Assembly (NCBI GenBank): GCA_034172985.1
Contig: JAXFDY010000084.1
Span: forward strand, 1 to 44,306
Origin: CAG-303 sp034172985
Lineage (GTDB): Bacteria > Bacillota > Clostridia > Lachnospirales > Lachnospiraceae
Direction: 5' to 3'
Length of the DNA stretch: 44,306 bases
Position numbers and translations under genes: made by a program. Positions within the stretch are counted from its first letter, which is position 1; every line of letters starts with the position of its first letter. The notes under the pieces are model-generated. The model was not told the DNA's origin and ran no database searches. It saw only the letters and a program-made list of their open reading frames with translations. This document shows, piece by piece, positions 40,424 to 44,306 of the stretch.

Positions 40424-41485
40424 ATGTACAGAGATGATACGAAAGTGATTCATATAGGAAATCAGGTGATTGGTGGGGGAAATTCGATCAAAATCCAGTC
40501 CATGACCAATACAAAAACAGAAGATGTCAAAGCGACTGTTGCACAGATTCAGGCATTGGAAGCTGCCGGGTGTGAAATCGTGAGATGTACAGTACCGAAT
40601 CCGGAGGCTGCAAGGGCATTGACAGAAATAAAAAAGCAGATTCATATTCCTTTGGTTGCAGATATTCATTTTGATTATAAATTAGCGATTGCAGCTATGG
40701 AGTGTGGTGCTGATAAAATCAGGATAAATCCGGGGAATATAGGCGGATCTGACAATGTAAAGCGAGTTGTGGATGTAGCGAAAGAGAGAAATATTCCAAT
40801 CCGGGTGGGAGTAAACAGTGGCTCTCTGGAAAAAAAATTTCTGGAAAAATATGGGAAGGTCACTGCAGAAGGTATCGTGGAAAGTGCACTGGAAAAAGTC
40901 CGGATGATTGAAGAACAGGGGTATGATAATCTGGTAATCAGTATAAAATCATCAGATGTAATGATGTGTGTCAGGGCTCATGAACTGATTGCAGAGAAGA
41001 CAAAATATCCTTTGCATGTGGGCATTACAGAATCCGGTACCGTATATTCCGGAAATGTAAAATCAGCAGTGGGTCTTGGAATTATTTTAAATAAAGGAAT
41101 CGGGGATACCATTCGTGTTTCTCTTACGGGAGATCCGGTGGAGGAAATCAAGACAGCAAAATTGATATTAAAGACATTAGGCCTTAGAAAAGGTGGGATT
41201 ACGGTAGTTTCCTGTCCGACCTGCGGCAGAACAAATATCGATTTAATCGGTCTTGCAAATCAGGTAGAGACTATGGTAACCCAATATGATTACCTCGATA
41301 TTAAAGTGGCGGTTATGGGTTGTGTAGTGAATGGACCGGGCGAAGCAAGAGAAGCAGATATCGGGATTGCAGGAGGAAACGGAGAAGGACTTTTGATCAA
41401 AAAAGGAGAAATTATTCGTAAAGTTCCGGAAGAACAGCTGCTTTTGGTTCTGGAGGAAGAATTGAAAAACTGGAAAAGCAATTAG
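40424..41485 (+). CDS. ispG: 4-hydroxy-3-methylbut-2-en-1-yl diphosphate synthase
   Basis: IspG (GcpE) reduces MEcPP to HMBPP using a 4Fe-4S cluster, a late step of the MEP pathway. The 353-residue protein has a TIM-barrel part (SIKIQSMTNTKTEDV, VADIHFDYKLA, RINPGNIG). Cluster ligands are C264 and C267 in SCPTCGRTNID, C300 in GCVVNGPGE and E307. Length fits the short bacterial two-domain form. It sits between rseP and polC. Confidence 0.96.
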   Translation: MYRDDTKVIHIGNQVIGGGNSIKIQSMTNTKTEDVKATVAQIQALEAAGCEIVRCTVPNPEAARALTEIKKQIHIPLVADIHFDYKLAIAAMECGADKIRINPGNIGGSDNVKRVVDVAKERNIPIRVGVNSGSLEKKFLEKYGKVTAEGIVESALEKVRMIEEQGYDNLVISIKSSDVMMCVRAHELIAEKTKYPLHVGITESGTVYSGNVKSAVGLGIILNKGIGDTIRVSLTGDPVEEIKTAKLILKTLGLRKGGITVVSCPTCGRTNIDLIGLANQVETMVTQYDYLDIKVAVMGCVVNGPGEAREADIGIAGGNGEGLLIKKGEIIRKVPEEQLLLVLEEELKNWKSN

Positions 41486-41510
41486 AATGAAGTGTTTTTA
41501 GAGGAATATC

Positions 41511-44306
41511 ATGGCAGAGAGTAAAAGATTTTTTCAGGTATTTCCTGAGTTGAAATTAGAACAGAATTTAACAGAACTGCTTAGTCTTGTAGAGGTCAAC
41601 CGGATATCTACAAACCATAAGAAAGATGCGATTCGTGTTTACATGACAGGAACGAGAATTATACCGAAGCGAAGCATTTATATCGTGCAGAATGAGATAG
41701 AAAAGCAGATGTTTGGCATGTCAAAGGTACATGTACAAATTGTGGAACGGTTTATTCTCTCCAGACAGTATACTCCAAAAAGTCTGTGGGAAGAGTATCG
41801 TGAGAGCATGATGGAAGAGCTGCGCGGCACAAGTATTGTCATGTACAATATGATGAAAAAAGGAGAATTTGAGTTTGTCCGGGAGGATTCTGCCATATTG
41901 AGGCTGGAGGATACCCAGCTAAATAAATCAAAAGCAAATGAACTATATCAGTATCTGACAGATGTCATTTCAGGAAGATGCGGACTTGAAATGGAACTGG
42001 AGATAGAGTATAAAGAGCCGAAAACAAGTAAATTCCGTGCCCAGATGGAACAGCAGGAAAAGAATGAAATCGCAGAAATTGTGAGACGGAATAAAGAGTT
42101 GAAGGCACAGCATCAGCAGGAAAAACAGGACCAGAAAGAGGAGAAAAAAGAGCCGAAAAAGGAACTGAAAAAAGAACAGAAAACAGAGCAGAAAATAGAG
42201 AAGAGAATAGAGAAAAAAGAGTATTATAAAAAGTCAGATAATCCTGATGTACTCTATGGAAGAGAATTTGATGGAGAATACACAAAAATAGAGGATATTA
42301 CAGAGGAAAGCGGAGAAGTAATAATCCATGGACAGATTATTTTCCGGGATACCAGAGAGATACGGAATGAAAGAACTATTTTGACATTTGATATTACGGA
42401 TTTTACGGATACAATTTCTGCTAAAATGTTTGTGAAAAACGATGCTCTGCCGGAAATGCTGGATGTGATTCAGGAAGGGAAGTTTATTAAACTGAAAGGA
42501 ATTGCGCTCTTAGATACTTATGATAAAGAGGTCTCCATTGCGTCGATTAACGGTATCATGAAGGGAACTGACTTTAGGGTAAAACGTATGGATACCAGTG
42601 TAGAGAAAAGAGTGGAGCTTCATTGCCATACAAAGATGAGTGATATGGATGGTGTGTCAGAAGCAAAAGATATTCTTGCCCAGGCAATCAGCTGGGGTCA
42701 CAAGGCACTTGCCATTACAGACCATGGAAATGTACAGGGATTTACGGAAGCACTTCATGGTATGGATAAGATTTTAGATAAATATAAGAAAAAAGGGGAA
42801 AAAGTCGATTTTAAAGTTATCTATGGAGTAGAAGCATATCTGGTGGATGATATTAAAAACATTGTGACTGATTCAGAAGGCCAGTCTTTAGATGATGCAT
42901 ACGTTGTTTTTGACATAGAAACAACAGGTTTTAGTGCTACATATGATAAAATCATCGAGATAGGAGCCGTAAAGGTAGTCGGAGGAGAAATTGTTGACAG
43001 ATTTAGTGAATTTATTAATCCGAAGATTCCAATCCCATTTCGAATCGAGCAATTGACAGGAATTAATGACAGTATGGTTATGGATAAAGATACTGTGGAT
43101 GTAATACTGCCAAAATTTCTGGAATTTTCCGAGGGCTGTGTGATGGTAGCCCATAATGCGGACTTTGATATGAGTTTTATCATAAAAAATGGTGCTGATC
43201 TCGGTATAGAAGTAAAAAAGACAATTGTGGATACTGTTTCTCTGGCTAGAGTATTACTTCCTTCCATCAATCGTTATAAACTTGATGTAGTTGCTAAAGC
43301 ATTGGGAGTGTCATTGGAAAATCATCATCGTGCCGTGGATGATGCAGGATGTACTGCAGAAATTTTTGTAAAGTTTATCAAAATGCTGAAGGATAGAAAT
43401 ATTTTTGATCTGAATGCGGTGAATGCCATGGGACAGTCCACGGTGGAATCTATCAAGAAGCTTCCGTCTCATCATGCTATTATTCTTGCAAAAAATGAGT
43501 TGGGAAGGCGTCATCTGTATCGTCTGGTATCGGATTCCCATGTGACATATTTCCATCGTCAGCCAAGAATTCCGAAAAGCGAATTTTTAAAATACCGGGA
43601 GGGACTGATTATTGGTTCTGCCTGTGAGGCAGGAGAATTGTATCAGGCTGTCTATGGTGGAAAAAGTGATGAGGAAATTGCACGACTTGTGAATTTTTAT
43701 GATTATCTGGAGATACAGCCAAATGGCAACAATATGTTTATGGTCAGAAAAGGCGAGACTACAGTAGAAAACCTGATAGAAGTAAACAAAAAGATTGTCC
43801 GCCTGGGAGAACAGTTCAATAAACCGGTTGTTGCAACTTGTGATGTTCATTTTCTGAATCCGGAAGATGAAATTTACCGCCGTATTATTATGGCAGGCAA
43901 AGGTTTTGATGATGCAGATGATCAGGCACCACTGTTTCTGCGCACAACAGATGAAATGCTGGCTGAATTTTCTTATCTTGGCGCTGAAAAAGCAGAAGAA
44001 GTCGTTATTACCAATACAAATAAAATAGCAGATATGATAGAAGTACTTTCACCGGTACATCCGGACAAGGCGCCTCCGGTCATTCCAAACTCGGATCAGA
44101 TGTTGCGAGACATCTGTTATAATAAAGCACATTCCATGTATGGAGAAAATCTGCCGGAGATTGTTACAGAGCGTCTGGAGAGAGAGCTGAACTCTATCAT
44201 ATCCAATGGATTTGCAGTTATGTACATTATAGCACAGAAGCTGGTTTGGAAATCAAACGAAGATGGCTATCTTGTTGGTTCCAGAGGTTCGGTAGGTTCA
44301 TCATTT
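41511..44306 (+). CDS. polC: DNA polymerase III alpha subunit PolC (5' part, cut by window)
   Basis: PolC is the main replicative polymerase of low-GC Bacillota, with built-in proofreading. The window holds 932 codons from ATG 41511, and the family is usually about 1,430-1,490 residues. In order: an N-terminal domain (1 to about 165), a Lys/Glu/Gln-rich linker (about 181-243), an OB-fold (about 265-345), the PHP domain beginning VELHCHTKMSDMDG (H371, H373), and the DnaQ-type exonuclease inserted in PHP with VFDIETTGFS (D468, E470). The rest of PHP and the start of the polymerase domain follow. The frame stays open to the last base. Catalytic polymerase aspartates lie outside. Confidence 0.96.
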   Translation, partial: MAESKRFFQVFPELKLEQNLTELLSLVEVNRISTNHKKDAIRVYMTGTRIIPKRSIYIVQNEIEKQMFGMSKVHVQIVERFILSRQYTPKSLWEEYRESMMEELRGTSIVMYNMMKKGEFEFVREDSAILRLEDTQLNKSKANELYQYLTDVISGRCGLEMELEIEYKEPKTSKFRAQMEQQEKNEIAEIVRRNKELKAQHQQEKQDQKEEKKEPKKELKKEQKTEQKIEKRIEKKEYYKKSDNPDVLYGREFDGEYTKIEDITEESGEVIIHGQIIFRDTREIRNERTILTFDITDFTDTISAKMFVKNDALPEMLDVIQEGKFIKLKGIALLDTYDKEVSIASINGIMKGTDFRVKRMDTSVEKRVELHCHTKMSDMDGVSEAKDILAQAISWGHKALAITDHGNVQGFTEALHGMDKILDKYKKKGEKVDFKVIYGVEAYLVDDIKNIVTDSEGQSLDDAYVVFDIETTGFSATYDKIIEIGAVKVVGGEIVDRFSEFINPKIPIPFRIEQLTGINDSMVMDKDTVDVILPKFLEFSEGCVMVAHNADFDMSFIIKNGADLGIEVKKTIVDTVSLARVLLPSINRYKLDVVAKALGVSLENHHRAVDDAGCTAEIFVKFIKMLKDRNIFDLNAVNAMGQSTVESIKKLPSHHAIILAKNELGRRHLYRLVSDSHVTYFHRQPRIPKSEFLKYREGLIIGSACEAGELYQAVYGGKSDEEIARLVNFYDYLEIQPNGNNMFMVRKGETTVENLIEVNKKIVRLGEQFNKPVVATCDVHFLNPEDEIYRRIIMAGKGFDDADDQAPLFLRTTDEMLAEFSYLGAEKAEEVVITNTNKIADMIEVLSPVHPDKAPPVIPNSDQMLRDICYNKAHSMYGENLPEIVTERLERELNSIISNGFAVMYIIAQKLVWKSNEDGYLVGSRGSVGSSF

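Overview
The window reads as a compact, AT-rich chromosomal segment of a low-GC Bacillota, most likely class Clostridia and probably Lachnospiraceae. This is inferred from gene content (PolC-type replicase, DXP isoprenoid genes, ComEA/ComEC, ClpS with ClpA, fused AccD-AccA), strong GGAGG ribosome binding sites and near-consensus sigma-A promoters. Almost everything is housekeeping. No prophage, CRISPR array, tRNA or rRNA was seen. The only mobile DNA is the right end of a TnpB (IS200/IS605-type) element at the left edge.

Layout. 1-158: last codons of a TnpB-like gene plus an omega-RNA-like scaffold whose guide position runs into the clpS leader. 174-5100: clpS, clpA and two tandem AI-2E-type membrane proteins, closed by a terminator shared with argG. 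5144-11158: arginine biosynthesis, with argG (minus strand) divergent from argCJBD across a 370-bp control region holding a promoter for each side and ArgR-type boxes. 11222-12923: an orphan membrane-anchored solute-binding protein and a small YdcZ-type transporter. 13011-18344: comEA (probable CTG start), an OmpR-type response regulator, a histidine kinase without sensor domain, comEC and holA, followed by convergent rpsT with a structured leader.

18917-21016: a THEP1-like P-loop NTPase, fabH and inorganic pyrophosphatase. 21063-24718: a NatA/NatB-type ABC exporter with two different permeases, then a FliD-like protein with no flagellar neighbours (24788-25546). 25789-33153: the type II fatty-acid operon acpP-fabD-fabG-fabF-accB-fabZ-accC-accDA, driven by a near-consensus promoter overlapped by FabT-like palindromes. 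No enoyl-ACP reductase or FabT gene is present in the window.

33243-44306: an anchored polysaccharide deacetylase and a bactofilin, then the conserved pyrH-frr / uppS-cdsA-dxr-rseP-ispG-polC block. polC is cut by the right edge.

Functionally the window joins membrane lipid synthesis (fab/acc, cdsA), lipid carrier and isoprenoid synthesis (uppS, dxr, ispG), envelope remodelling and proteolysis (deacetylase, bactofilin, RseP), arginine synthesis, DNA uptake and replication. I see no clearly new multi-gene defence or metabolic system. The items most worth a second look are the stand-alone FliD-like protein, the two-component system inside the competence operon, the rpsT leader with competing hairpins, and the TnpB/omega-RNA end placed against clpS.
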